Shown here: positions 49,908 to 58,604 of the stretch, piece after piece
Numbering within the stretch: position 1 is the stretch's first letter
Layout: every line of letters begins with the position of its first letter
From: Chryseobacterium sp.
GTDB lineage: Bacteria > Bacteroidota > Bacteroidia > Flavobacteriales > Weeksellaceae
DNA: 64,000 nt
Reading direction: 5' to 3'
NCBI RefSeq assembly: GCF_019236175.1
Contig: NZ_JAFAJM010000009.1
Span: 310,001 to 374,000, forward strand
Program-made: the position numbers and the translations under genes
The notes under the pieces: generated by a model
What the model saw: only the letters and a program-made list of their open reading frames with translations
Told to the model about the DNA's origin: nothing
Databases searched by the model: none

Positions 49908-50933
49908 TTATAGATTTTGAATACGGGGCTTCACTTCTTTCCCGAATAACTCAATAGATTTCATCATCAAATCATGTCCGGGATCTCCTACATCCATCTG
50001 CCCTGTAAACCTTGTAATCCCAAACTGCTCTTTCATATAGGCAATTTTATCAGCCACTTCCGCTGAACTGCCAATAAATAAGGCACCATCCTTTCCTCTT
50101 TCCTTTTCATACTGCATTCTGGTGTAAGGATCGCAGCCTTTAGGAATCCTAATCCTGTCCATACGTGATTTATATTTGTGAAAATACTGATTGATCACAT
50201 TCTGATCATTACTGACAAAAGTATGTGAGCTGACCGCAACCTGCCTATTTGTAACATCATGTCCTGCTTTCTGATATTCCTGTTTGTAAAGTTCAATCAG
50301 ATTTTTAAAATGACTATGCATACCACCAATGATAGCCACTACTAAAGGCATTCCCAATTGGGCAGCATCTAAAAAAGACTGCTCCGTTCCTCCAACAGCT
50401 CTCCAAATGGAAAGTTTTCCATTATTTTTTGCTCTCGGATAAACGGTTTGGTTTTCCATGGGTGCTCTAAGTTTTCCTGACCAGCTTACATTTTCTTGCG
50501 AATTAATCTTTAATAATAACTCCAGTTTTTCATCAAAAAGCTCTTTATAATCATCCAGAGAATATCCATATAGTGGAAATGATTCGACAAAACTCCCACG
50601 CCCTACAAATACTTCAGCCCGTCCGTTAGAAATCAGATCCAGTGTTGAAAAATCTTCGTAGACTTTTACAGGTTCTGAAGAGCTTAATACAGTAACTCCA
50701 CTCGCTAATCTTATATTTTTTGTTACACCGGCTGCTGCGGCCAAAATCATTTCAGGAGATGAAACAGCGTAATCCTCACGATGATGTTCCCCCATTGCGA
50801 AAACATCAATTCCCACCTCATCCATTAATTTTACCTGTTCCAGTATTTCGTAGATTCTAGTTCCTGCATCTCTATATTTACCGGTTGCCTGATCAAAAGC
50901 CAGGTCCCCAAACATACCTATTCCTAATTCCAC
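49908..50933 (-). CDS. LLM-class flavin-dependent oxidoreductase, copy A
   Basis: 341-residue bacterial-luciferase-like monooxygenase/reductase. Family features: GEHHREDYAVSSPEMILAAAAGVTKNIRLASGVTVLSSSEPVKVYEDFSTLDLISNGRAEVFVGRGSF, GKLSIWRAVGGT and a late SSAEVADKIAYMKEQFGITRFTGQMDVG. The TIM-barrel fold binds FMN or F420; a substrate cannot be assigned. It is a near-identical paralogue of copy B (51310-52335), in tandem on the same strand. The start codon is GTG here, where copy B has ATG. A possible promoter (TACCTTTG, 51135-51142) lies about 200 bases upstream. Confidence 0.9.
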   Translation of the reverse strand: MELGIGMFGDLAFDQATGKYRDAGTRIYEILEQVKLMDEVGIDVFAMGEHHREDYAVSSPEMILAAAAGVTKNIRLASGVTVLSSSEPVKVYEDFSTLDLISNGRAEVFVGRGSFVESFPLYGYSLDDYKELFDEKLELLLKINSQENVSWSGKLRAPMENQTVYPRAKNNGKLSIWRAVGGTEQSFLDAAQLGMPLVVAIIGGMHSHFKNLIELYKQEYQKAGHDVTNRQVAVSSHTFVSNDQNVINQYFHKYKSRMDRIRIPKGCDPYTRMQYEKERGKDGALFIGSSAEVADKIAYMKEQFGITRFTGQMDVGDPGHDLMMKSIELFGKEVKPRIQNL

Positions 50934-51134
50934 ATTGGTACTTTTTTATCTTTAGATCTTATAAGAATAAACTATCCTCATAAAATCAAATAATTTTTTT
51001 ACTGCTGATATAAATTAACAAGTCTATAAAAGTGAAATAAAATATACACAACAGCATATTGAGTGATATCTCTAAAGTATTGATTTGATATATTTAATCA
51101 ATACAATTGATCTTGTTCTCCATAAAACTCACGG

Positions 51135-51142
51135 CAAAGGTA
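51135..51142 (-). promoter_or_regulatory. Possible -7 box TACCTTTG for LLM copy A
   Basis: Exact TAnnTTTG on the minus strand, 201 bases before the GTG start, implying a long leader. Confidence 0.4.
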
Positions 51143-51271
51143 TGAAAGCGCACTGAATAGTTAAAAAAAACACTTGGATAAAATAGTTTTTAAACATTTG
51201 TACTTTCATTTCTCATTCAAATTACCAATGTTTATTATCAGAAGATTTTTTTTATAAAAGTAAAGTACAAT

Positions 51272-51307
51272 AAAAAATCGCCGTTGAAAATCTCAGCGGC
51301 GATTATT
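51272..51307. terminator. Terminator after LLM copy B
   Basis: AATCGCCG / CGGCGATT arms around TTGAAAATCTCAG, sharing the loop TTGAAAATnTCA with the copy A terminator. Confidence 0.8.
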
Positions 51308-51309
51308 CT

Positions 51310-52335
51310 TTATACATTCTTAATGAGAGGCTTTACATCTTTACCGAATAACTCAATAGACTTCATCATCAGATCATGAGCCGGATCTCCGACATCCATA
51401 TGCCCGATGAATCTTGTGATCCCGAAAAGTTCTTTCATATAAGCAATTTTATCTGCGACTTCTGCCGGACTCCCGATAAATAAGGCGCCGTCTTTACTCC
51501 TACCTCCTTCATACTGCATTTTAGTGTAAGGTGCCCATCCTCTTGATGCTCCTATTCTATCCATCTGAGCTTTATATGTATGAAAATAGCCGTCGGTCAC
51601 ACTTTGATCCTCACTCACAAATGTATGTGAATGAATTGCTATCTGCATTTTGGAAACATCATGCCCCGCTTTTTGATATTCCTGTTTATAGAACTCAATC
51701 AGGTTCTTAAACTGGACAGGCATTCCTCCAATAATGGCTACGACTAAAGGCATTCCCAGCTGAGCGGCACTTAGTACGGATTGGGGTGTTCCTCCTACAG
51801 CTCTCCATATCGAAAGCTTTCCTTCATTTTTTGCTCTTGGATAAACCGTCTGATTCTGCATCGGAGCCCTAAGTTTTCCGGACCATGTAACATTTTCTTC
51901 AGAATTAATCTTTAATAATAACTCCAGTTTTTCATCAAAGAGCTCCTCGTAATCATTCAGAGAATACCCGTATAAGGGAAATGATTCAATGAAACTACCG
52001 CGGCCGACAAATATTTCAGCTCTTCCGTTTGAAATCAGATCCAGTGTCGAAAAATCTTCATACACTTTTACCGGTTCCGAAGAACTCAACACCGTAACTC
52101 CACTGGCCAGTTTTATATTTTTGGTCATACTTGCTGCTGCTGCCAATACCATTTCCGGTGATGAAACGGCATAATCCGGGCGGTGATGCTCTCCCATTGC
52201 AAAGACATCCAGCCCAGTCTCATCCATCAGTTTTACCTGCTCTAATATTTCGTGAATTTTAGTTCCTGCATCTCTATATTTCCCGGTTGTCTGATCAAAA
52301 GCCAGATCACCGAACATTCCTATTCCTAATTCCAT
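51310..52335 (-). CDS. LLM-class flavin-dependent oxidoreductase, copy B
   Basis: 341 residues, same length as copy A and largely identical by eye; differences concentrate at residues about 205-280 (PVQFKNLIEFYKQEY, YFHTYKAQMDRIGASRGWAPYTKMQYEGGRSKDGA against the copy A version). The GEHHRPDYAVSSPEM, LSSSEPVKVYEDFSTLDLISNGRAEIFVGRGSF and WRAVGGTPQS segments are conserved. Starts at a standard ATG with a TAATTTTG box 19 bases upstream. Transcribed towards copy A but ended by its own terminator, so the copies are probably regulated separately. Confidence 0.9.
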   Translation of the reverse strand: MELGIGMFGDLAFDQTTGKYRDAGTKIHEILEQVKLMDETGLDVFAMGEHHRPDYAVSSPEMVLAAAASMTKNIKLASGVTVLSSSEPVKVYEDFSTLDLISNGRAEIFVGRGSFIESFPLYGYSLNDYEELFDEKLELLLKINSEENVTWSGKLRAPMQNQTVYPRAKNEGKLSIWRAVGGTPQSVLSAAQLGMPLVVAIIGGMPVQFKNLIEFYKQEYQKAGHDVSKMQIAIHSHTFVSEDQSVTDGYFHTYKAQMDRIGASRGWAPYTKMQYEGGRSKDGALFIGSPAEVADKIAYMKELFGITRFIGHMDVGDPAHDLMMKSIELFGKDVKPLIKNV

Positions 52336-52354
52336 ATTGTTGATTTTAGTTATA

Positions 52355-52362
52355 CAAAATTA
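52355..52362 (-). promoter_or_regulatory. -7 box TAATTTTG for LLM copy B
   Basis: Exact TAnnTTTG on the minus strand, 19 bases before the ATG. Confidence 0.6.
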
Positions 52363-52467
52363 CTTCAATAAAAAGCCAAAAGCATTGATCTTTGTTAAGA
52401 TCGGAAAGATACCGGATGAGATGAGTTTTCACCACCTATCTTAAGCCTTTCATAATTGACTGTAAAT

Positions 52468-52499
52468 AAAAACTCCAACCGGAATGGCTGGAGTTTTTA
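52468..52499. terminator. Terminator after the S9 peptidase gene
   Basis: AAACTCCAACC / GGCTGGAGTTT arms around GGAAT (one mismatch), with an A run and T run. Confidence 0.85.
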
Positions 52500-52501
52500 T
52501 T

Positions 52502-54637
52502 TTATTTTTTAAGATACAGATCAAAATAGTCTGTTATTTTCTGCATCAGATGAACCCTGTCCTTCCCGATCACATTATGCGGATGGCCCGGATAAGTAAA
52601 GTAATCCAGCTGAACACCATTATCCACAGCAGATTTGATGAATTTAATCGAATGCTGCCAGACAACAACATCATCCTGCGCTCCATGGATCATTAATAAC
52701 TTTCCTTTCAGATTCTGAACTTTGTCTAAAAGATTAGCAGTGGCATATCCCTGCGGATTTTCCTGTGGTGTATCCATATATCGCTCACCATACATAATTT
52801 CATACATACTCCAGTCGATAACCGGTCCTCCTGCAACGCCTACTTTAAATACATCCGGCTTACGAAGCATAAAACTTGTCGTCATAAATCCACCGAAGCT
52901 CCATCCATGAATTCCCATTTTCTCTCCATCTACGTATGGAAGGGATTTCAGATAATCCACCCCTTTCATCTGATCATTCATTTCTGTTGTCCCGAGATTT
53001 CTGAAAACAGCCTGTTCGAACTTCATTCCACGGTTAGAAGATCCTCTTCCGTCCATCGTGAAAATAATATAACCATTCTGAGCCATATATTCATACCAAA
53101 GATTTCCGGAAGCCGGGAAACTATTCGTAATTAGCTGTAAATGGGGACCATTGTACAGGTAAACAATGGTAGGATATTTTTTATTCGGATCAAAATTCGT
53201 CGGAAGAATAATTTTTCCATATAAAGGAGTACCATCATCAGCTTTTAATTCCACATTTTTAATTTCCGGTCTCTGATAATTTTTTAATGTATTTTCAGAA
53301 GTAAGGATATTAGTAGACTTTAAACTTGAGGTATTAATAATGTTTCCTATTCTTGGAGTATTGGCATTGCTATACGCATCATACAGATAGCTTCCGTCAT
53401 GACTCAATGTTCCGATATGCATTCCCGCCTCAGTGTCGAGTCTTTGCATCTTGAAATTCGTCCAGTTGATTTTATATAAATGTCTTTCCAGAGGAGTTTC
53501 TTTTGTTGAAGTAAAGAAAATTTCTTTTTTCTTCTCATTAAACCCTAGAATATCAGTAACCAGCCAATCTCCTTTTGTAATTTGGGCAACCAGCCCTTTT
53601 TCTAAATTATAGTGAAACAAGTGGTTATATCCGGTTCTCTGGCTTTGCCAGATAAAATCTGTATTCGAATTCGGGAAAAAGGTAAGCGGATGTTGGGGTT
53701 CTACATATTTTGAGTCTGATTCTTCAAATAAAGTTTTTACCAATTCTCCGGTAGCCGCATTATACTGATTCATTTTCATATGGTTCTGCCCTCTGTTCAG
53801 AACCGCTATAAAAATATATTTTGAATCCGGGCTCCATGTAACTGCGGTCAGATACTGATCTTTTTCGCCGTCTACTTTTAAGAAAGTTGTCGACTGGGTT
53901 TTGATATTGAAAACTCCTAGTGTCACCTGATGAGAAGCCTGTCCTGCCATCGGATATTTGATATTGTGATTCACCGCCGGGGTCACAGACCAGTCAATAA
54001 TCGGATAATCAGCAACCATAGACTGATCCATTTTGTAGAAAGCCAGACTTTCCGAATTGGGAGCAGGAAAAATTCCGGTATCAATTCCGAATTCATTTCT
54101 GTGAACAGCCTGACCACTGATGATATTTTCATTAGCTTCATTCGTTACAGCAATGGTTTTCCCGTTCTTATTAACGAACAGGTTATTCTTTGCTGTAAAA
54201 GCGAAAGTCTGGCCGTCACCAAACATTTTAATATTGGCAGCATCTTGATCTATGGTCGCCTGACTTTTCACTTTCCAGTCATTACCTGACTTTTCAATCC
54301 AGAACATTTTATCTTCTGTATTGAAATACCCTGAATTGCCTGCAAACTTGATTGTGGGTACAGCCTTGAGCGGGCTATTGGCAAACTGTCTGTTCAGTTG
54401 AGTCAAAGATACCAATGTATCCTGTTTATTCGTTTTAAGATCTGTCATCAGATATCCTCCTTTTACGGACTGGATAAATGATTTTCCGTCTGCAGACCAT
54501 GAAAATTGGGAAATATTTTTCACGGCAAGGTTGGTTCTCATCCCATTTACAGCCTCCGCCATTGTAAATTTCTGTGTCTGGGCAAATGCAGTATTCCCCA
54601 AAACCAGCATCAATAAAGAAAATTTATATAATTTCAT
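52502..54637 (-). CDS. S9-family dipeptidyl peptidase IV-like protein
   Basis: 711 residues from the ATG at 54637. A TATTTTTG promoter box lies between this ATG and a longer in-frame start, which is rejected. A signal peptide ends near NTAFAQ. Residues about 45-470 form the DPP IV-type beta-propeller; the C-terminal alpha/beta hydrolase has nucleophile Ser580 in HGWSFGGF, Asp655 in IHGAQDD and His687 in YPGHPHNV. The usual double-Glu segment that binds the substrate N-terminus appears as a single Glu in HRNEFGID. Exported aminodipeptidase, probably releasing X-Pro or similar dipeptides. Ends at a clear terminator. Confidence 0.92.
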   Translation of the reverse strand: MKLYKFSLLMLVLGNTAFAQTQKFTMAEAVNGMRTNLAVKNISQFSWSADGKSFIQSVKGGYLMTDLKTNKQDTLVSLTQLNRQFANSPLKAVPTIKFAGNSGYFNTEDKMFWIEKSGNDWKVKSQATIDQDAANIKMFGDGQTFAFTAKNNLFVNKNGKTIAVTNEANENIISGQAVHRNEFGIDTGIFPAPNSESLAFYKMDQSMVADYPIIDWSVTPAVNHNIKYPMAGQASHQVTLGVFNIKTQSTTFLKVDGEKDQYLTAVTWSPDSKYIFIAVLNRGQNHMKMNQYNAATGELVKTLFEESDSKYVEPQHPLTFFPNSNTDFIWQSQRTGYNHLFHYNLEKGLVAQITKGDWLVTDILGFNEKKKEIFFTSTKETPLERHLYKINWTNFKMQRLDTEAGMHIGTLSHDGSYLYDAYSNANTPRIGNIINTSSLKSTNILTSENTLKNYQRPEIKNVELKADDGTPLYGKIILPTNFDPNKKYPTIVYLYNGPHLQLITNSFPASGNLWYEYMAQNGYIIFTMDGRGSSNRGMKFEQAVFRNLGTTEMNDQMKGVDYLKSLPYVDGEKMGIHGWSFGGFMTTSFMLRKPDVFKVGVAGGPVIDWSMYEIMYGERYMDTPQENPQGYATANLLDKVQNLKGKLLMIHGAQDDVVVWQHSIKFIKSAVDNGVQLDYFTYPGHPHNVIGKDRVHLMQKITDYFDLYLKK

Positions 54638-54656
54638 TGCGTAAAATTGAATCCAC

Positions 54657-54664
54657 CAAAAATA
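54657..54664 (-). promoter_or_regulatory. -7 box TATTTTTG for the S9 peptidase
   Basis: Exact TAnnTTTG on the minus strand, 19 bases before the ATG. Confidence 0.6.
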
Positions 54665-54901
54665 AGAAATAAAAACCACCCCGTTAAGAAATGTTAAAAT
54701 AAAACATTCGTAAAATAGAATTAATGAAGTGATTCAAATTATTTCTTAACTTAATACTAGATTTTTACAGATAGAAAGAAGGAAATGAAAAATTAAAATA
54801 AAGGGATTAAAAACCGGAAATTCATCATTACAATTTCAAAACTTTTCAACTATTATTTCATTTCTTATCCTATATCAATGTTTTGCATATGCTCCCTGTT
54901 C

Positions 54902-54909
54902 TAAATTTG
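54902..54909 (+). promoter_or_regulatory. -7 box TAAATTTG for yceI
   Basis: Exact TAnnTTTG; a TTTTG at 54881-54885 lies 16 bases upstream. The yceI ATG is 33 bases downstream. Confidence 0.65.
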
Positions 54910-54942
54910 CATCATTAATAATAACAAAAAATACAAAATACA

Positions 54943-55455
54943 ATGGCAACAAAATGGATTTTAGACCCAACGCATAGTGAAATTACTTTCAAAGTAAAAC
55001 ACATGATGATCTCTAACGTAAAAGGAAGCTTCAGAACTTTCACTGCTGAAATAGACTCTGAAGATGAATTTTTTGCAAACGCAAAAACTACAGCTACTAT
55101 TCAGACGGATTCTGTTTTTACCAACAACACAGACAGAGATAACCACTTAAAGTCTGCAGAGTTCTTCAATGCTGAAGTACACCCGACCATTACTTTTGAA
55201 TCTCAGGCATTAAATAACTCTGTAGTTGGAAACCTTACTATCAATGGAATTACAAAACCTGTAAATCTTGACGTAGACTTCGGAGGAATCAATGTAGACC
55301 CATGGGGAAATACAAAAGCAGGATTCTCTTTTGAAGGAAAAATCAGCAGAAAAGACTTCGGACTTAACTGGAATGCAGCTCTTGAAGCAGGAGGTGTAAT
55401 GGTAAGTGATGATGTAAAAGTTGCGGGTGAATTACAGTTTGTAAAACAAGCATAA
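54943..55455 (+). CDS. YceI family protein
   Basis: 170 residues, lipocalin-like polyisoprenoid-binding fold. Starts ATKWILDPTHSEITFKVKHMMISNVKGSFRTFTAEID, then ATIQTDSVFTNNTDRDNHLKSAEFFNAEVHPTITFES, LTINGITKPVNLDVDFGG, and SRKDFGLNWNAALEAGGVMVSDDVKVAGELQFV, the complete YceI signature. No signal peptide, so cytosolic (many YceI proteins are periplasmic). Function in general is not settled; several bind isoprenoid lipids. Well expressed promoter architecture; ends at a strong terminator. Confidence 0.92.
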   Translation: MATKWILDPTHSEITFKVKHMMISNVKGSFRTFTAEIDSEDEFFANAKTTATIQTDSVFTNNTDRDNHLKSAEFFNAEVHPTITFESQALNNSVVGNLTINGITKPVNLDVDFGGINVDPWGNTKAGFSFEGKISRKDFGLNWNAALEAGGVMVSDDVKVAGELQFVKQA

Positions 55456-55470
55456 TTAATAATATACAAT

Positions 55471-55518
55471 ATAAGAGGTTCAGGGATTTGTCTAAAAGCC
55501 TTGAACCTCTTATTTTTT
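55471..55518 (+). terminator. Terminator after yceI
   Basis: ATAAGAGGTTCA / TGAACCTCTTAT stem with a long loop, followed by a T run. A partner hairpin arm of 12 bases makes this strong. Confidence 0.85.
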
Positions 55519-55535
55519 CATAATCTTCCATATTT

Positions 55536-56363
55536 ATGAATCTCCACGATCTGCAAAATATCAGTGAAAACTTTCAAAGTACACAAAGAATGCCTGTTTT
55601 ATTTCTGGGGCACGGCTCTCCTATGAATGCTATTGAAGAAAATCAGTTTGTTCAGGGATTCCGGAAAGCAGCGACAGAAATTCCGAAACCCAATGCTATT
55701 CTGTGTATTTCGGCACATTGGTATACACCGGGAACTTTTGTTACCGCTATGAAAATGCCTAAAACGATTCATGATTTTTATGGTTTTCCAAAAGAATTAT
55801 TTGATGTACAGTATCCTGCTCCGGGAAATCCTGAACTTGCCCGTGAAGCTGCGGAATTACTACTTCCTGCAGAGGTTGAAGAAGATCACAACTGGGGACT
55901 TGACCATGGGGCATGGTCTGTCATTAAACATATGTATCCTGAAGCAGATATTCCGGTTATACAGCTAAGTATAGATTATACCAAGCCTCCGCAATACCAT
56001 TATGATCTGGCTAAAAAACTCCATCGGCTTCGTGAAAAAGGAATTCTGATCATCGGAAGCGGAAATATTGTTCACAACCTTCGTCTTATCGACTGGAAAA
56101 ATATCAATACCGTAGGAGCCGGATGGGACTGGGCGGCAGAGGCCCGTGAAAAAACCAACAACTGGCTTGTAGACGGTAATTTCCAGCCTATTATTGATTA
56201 CCAGAAACAAGGAACATCCCTGCAATATGCTGTTCCTACTCCTGATCATTATCTCCCGCTTATGTATACCTTAGGACTGAAAGATCAGTCTGAAGAACTG
56301 GCGTTGTTTAATGATGAACTTATCGGGGGTTCATTAAGCATGACCAGCGTGAGAATCGGATAA
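55536..56363 (+). CDS. Extradiol class III dioxygenase, YgiD-like
   Basis: 275 residues of the LigB/DODA group. Metal-binding and active-site segments in order: PVLFLGHGSPMNAIEENQF, LCISAHWYTPGTFV, DHNWGLDHGAWSVIKHMYP, LIIGSGNIVHNLR and TPDHYLPLMYTLGLK, as in E. coli YgiD, a zinc-dependent 4,5-DOPA extradiol dioxygenase. The true substrate is unknown. Cytosolic; 18 bases after the yceI terminator, apparently a separate unit. Confidence 0.88.
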   Translation: MNLHDLQNISENFQSTQRMPVLFLGHGSPMNAIEENQFVQGFRKAATEIPKPNAILCISAHWYTPGTFVTAMKMPKTIHDFYGFPKELFDVQYPAPGNPELAREAAELLLPAEVEEDHNWGLDHGAWSVIKHMYPEADIPVIQLSIDYTKPPQYHYDLAKKLHRLREKGILIIGSGNIVHNLRLIDWKNINTVGAGWDWAAEAREKTNNWLVDGNFQPIIDYQKQGTSLQYAVPTPDHYLPLMYTLGLKDQSEELALFNDELIGGSLSMTSVRIG

Positions 56364-56422
56364 GTCTTTTATAAAACAATTTAATTTCAGCCACGAATGC
56401 AAAAATAAATGTGTCTGTAATA

Positions 56423-56466
56423 AAAAAATAGGTGATCTCGCTATGGAAATAACCTATTCTTTTTTA
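56423..56466. terminator. Bidirectional terminator between the dioxygenase and the S8 protease
   Basis: AATAGGT / ACCTATT arms around a 17-base loop, with A and T runs on the outer sides. Confidence 0.7.
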
Positions 56467-56478
56467 TTATATATTTTT

Positions 56479-57960
56479 TTACTGAACCGCTTTGAGAACA
56501 TTAATGTTTCCGTAGCCATAATCAGAATTCACAGTCGGATAATAAGTAGCAGACTGTCTCATTTTATTAAGCACCTGATCTCTTGTCCATGAAGGATTTT
56601 TAGCCCATACTAGTGCCGCAATTCCTGCCGTAGCAGCAGTAGCCACCGAAGAACCGCCTACATAATCAGCTTGTCCGTTATAGTAACTTAACACCGGGAC
56701 CGTATTTCCTGATGCTCTTTCCATCTGAAAAGTAAAATCTATTTCACTTCCTTTGTGGCATACATCACATTTCTGATTGGATGTTCCTTCTTTTACTCCT
56801 GTTATGGCTTGTGTTTCCGGCATCCAGGCTGGGAAAATAACCCCTACAAAACTAGTAAAACTGGTAGATGTTCCTCCGGCACAGAAAATTAATTTCCCTT
56901 TAGAATAGGCATATTTTACTCCATCTTCAATTTTTCCCACTGAAAAAATATGTCCCATTGACATTGAAATAATTTTCACGGCTGTATTATTTCCTAATTC
57001 TGTAAATGCTGTTTTCACGGCTGTTTGCTCACTGGATGTATCCAGTACTACATTGGCAGCGGCACGGTAAGCAATTAAATTAGCATTATAGGCGACTCCT
57101 ACTGGAAGCCCTGCATTATTTCTCGGAGCCGTCATTACAGATGCCATCTTTGTTCCGTGCCCGCACTGATCGGCAGCACCATCAGCATTGTAAACCCCGT
57201 ATTTTGTAATTGTTCTGCCCGATGAAGCTCCGTTATTAAAACTATTTCCAAGTAATGTCTGATCAGGAGAAACCCCTGTATCTACCAAACCTACTGTAAT
57301 TCCTGCACCGGTACTATAGTTCCAGGCATCAGGAATATTATGCTTTGTAAATGCCCATGGAATTTTTGCGCTTGGAGTCGTTGAAGTGTAATCTGCTGCA
57401 TCCAGTGTTGTGGATGAAAATCCACAACCTGACGAACCGCTGCTTGATGATCGGGCTGCTGTATTGTATTTATTTTCATTTTCAAAATAATGATAATCTC
57501 CCGGCTCCAGATATCTGAGCGTTTTCATCTGACGAAGCGCATTGATTGTTTCTTCGCTTTCAATGATAACATCTATTTGATTAAGATATTTATCCGAAGC
57601 TAAAAGTATGGTTCTTTCATCTTTCCCTTCATATTTTTTGAGCACGGATAAAATTTCTGCTTCCATATCTTTATTATTGGCCGATTTACTTCTGTCGAAA
57701 TCATCTTTAGATTCGCCAAATCCGATGGAAGCCATTCTGTTTCCACGAAAAATAGCACTCCAGAGGAAATGATCAGATTGTTTACTCCAGTTGAAAGAAC
57801 CGGTACTTTTGATGGATGTATTAATTCCTTCATTGATCTGTTTGGCTGTCAAAGGATCTTTTTGGCTCATTTCTGTTTTCGGATTTTCGTTTTGAAGACC
57901 CTCCGTATTACACGAGCTTAATGCAAAAAAAATTGCCAGCAGGAATACACTTTTTTTCAT
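56479..57960 (-). CDS. S8 subtilisin-family lipoprotein protease, unusual active-site region
   Basis: 493 residues with a lipoprotein signal (ALSSC, Cys17). An N-terminal part of about 170 residues, probably a prodomain, leads to a Ser/Gly linker (RSSSSGSSGCG). The catalytic domain has Asp227 (GLVDTGVS), His268 (DQCGHGTKMAS) and Ser438 (GGSSVATAATAGIAAL), the classical triad. Where subtilisins have the oxyanion Asn (AAGN), this protein reads CAGGTST with Gly363. An insertion carries CDVCH at 398-402, which matches the CxxCH heme-c form but could bind metal or form a disulfide. The protein is anchored in the envelope. Ends at the shared terminator. Confidence 0.87.
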   Translation of the reverse strand: MKKSVFLLAIFFALSSCNTEGLQNENPKTEMSQKDPLTAKQINEGINTSIKSTGSFNWSKQSDHFLWSAIFRGNRMASIGFGESKDDFDRSKSANNKDMEAEILSVLKKYEGKDERTILLASDKYLNQIDVIIESEETINALRQMKTLRYLEPGDYHYFENENKYNTAARSSSSGSSGCGFSSTTLDAADYTSTTPSAKIPWAFTKHNIPDAWNYSTGAGITVGLVDTGVSPDQTLLGNSFNNGASSGRTITKYGVYNADGAADQCGHGTKMASVMTAPRNNAGLPVGVAYNANLIAYRAAANVVLDTSSEQTAVKTAFTELGNNTAVKIISMSMGHIFSVGKIEDGVKYAYSKGKLIFCAGGTSTSFTSFVGVIFPAWMPETQAITGVKEGTSNQKCDVCHKGSEIDFTFQMERASGNTVPVLSYYNGQADYVGGSSVATAATAGIAALVWAKNPSWTRDQVLNKMRQSATYYPTVNSDYGYGNINVLKAVQ

Positions 57961-58088
57961 ATGTTATAATTTTGGTTGAGACCAATATAACACTTTACTG
58001 AGAATTATTTACTTTTTTAAAATGAATTTTACATTATAAGAATATTAATGATACTTTCATCATTAAATTCACAAAAAATTAACAAAAC

Positions 58089-58541
58089 TTATAGTGCTTT
58101 TTCATAACATACACTTGTCTCTACTCCTCTATATTGTCCATAATTGGGAATCCGATAAAAACCACTTTTTTCATAGACGGAAATAGCATGGGTTAATTCC
58201 TGAGAGGTTTCCAAAACAGCTTTTTTAAATCCCTGTTGCTTTGCCCAGTTTTCAAGCTCTTTTACAATAGCAGAAGCGAGTCCTCTTTTTCTGAATGCCG
58301 GATCTGTATACATTCTTTTGATTTCAACAGTATCGTCTGTCAGTGGTTTGAATGCTCCACAAGCTGCGGGAACTTCATCAATATAAGCTACGATACAATA
58401 TCTGATCATATCAATTGTATTGAACTGCTCAAAAAAAGCATTCTTTTCTCCGTTATGTACAGCAAGAGCTGCATCAAGAAATTGTATCAGGTATTGAAAG
58501 TCCGGGTTCGCAGAATCTGTTTGATATAAGATCATAATCAT
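58089..58541 (-). CDS. GNAT family N-acetyltransferase
   Basis: 150 residues with the GNAT fold: ACGAFKPLTDDTVEIKRMYTDPAFRKRGLASAIVKELENWAKQQGFKKAVLETSQELTHAISVYEKSGFYRIPNYG. The acetyl-CoA loop RKRGLASAI fits the R/QxxGxG/A pattern. Such small GNATs modify amino acids, drugs or proteins; the substrate cannot be told. A Met two codons in (58535) is an alternative start. Cytosolic, single gene; no adjacent partner. Confidence 0.88.
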   Translation of the reverse strand: MIMILYQTDSANPDFQYLIQFLDAALAVHNGEKNAFFEQFNTIDMIRYCIVAYIDEVPAACGAFKPLTDDTVEIKRMYTDPAFRKRGLASAIVKELENWAKQQGFKKAVLETSQELTHAISVYEKSGFYRIPNYGQYRGVETSVCYEKAL

Positions 58542-58559
58542 TCATTAAAATAAAAATGG

Positions 58560-58593
58560 TAAAAAAAATAAAAGCCTCCTTTCGGAAGCTTTC
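58560..58593 (-). terminator. Terminator after hutH
   Basis: Read on the minus strand: AAAGCTTCC / GGAGGCTTT stem (one mismatch), loop GAAA, then a T run. Confidence 0.75.
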
Positions 58594-58604
58594 TATTATT
58601 TCAA

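Larger units (their letters stand above)
50934..51309. other. 376-base intergenic region between the tandem LLM genes
   Basis: Contains the terminator of copy B (51272-51307), an exact -7 box TACCTTTG on the minus strand at 51135-51142 that could drive copy A with a 200-base leader, and an inverted repeat ATTGATT (51079-51085) / AATCAAT (51096-51102) followed by ACAATTGATC. Otherwise AT-rich with no coding frame seen. No remnant of a third copy was seen. Confidence 0.55.
54638..54942. other. 305-base divergent promoter region
   Basis: Between the S9 peptidase and yceI. Holds TATTTTTG (54657-54664, minus) for the peptidase and TAAATTTG (54902-54909, plus) for yceI. A perfect 10-bp inverted repeat GTTAAGAAAT (54683-54692) / ATTTCTTAAC (54741-54750) lies between them and may be an operator. 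The rest is AT-rich without a gene. Confidence 0.55.
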
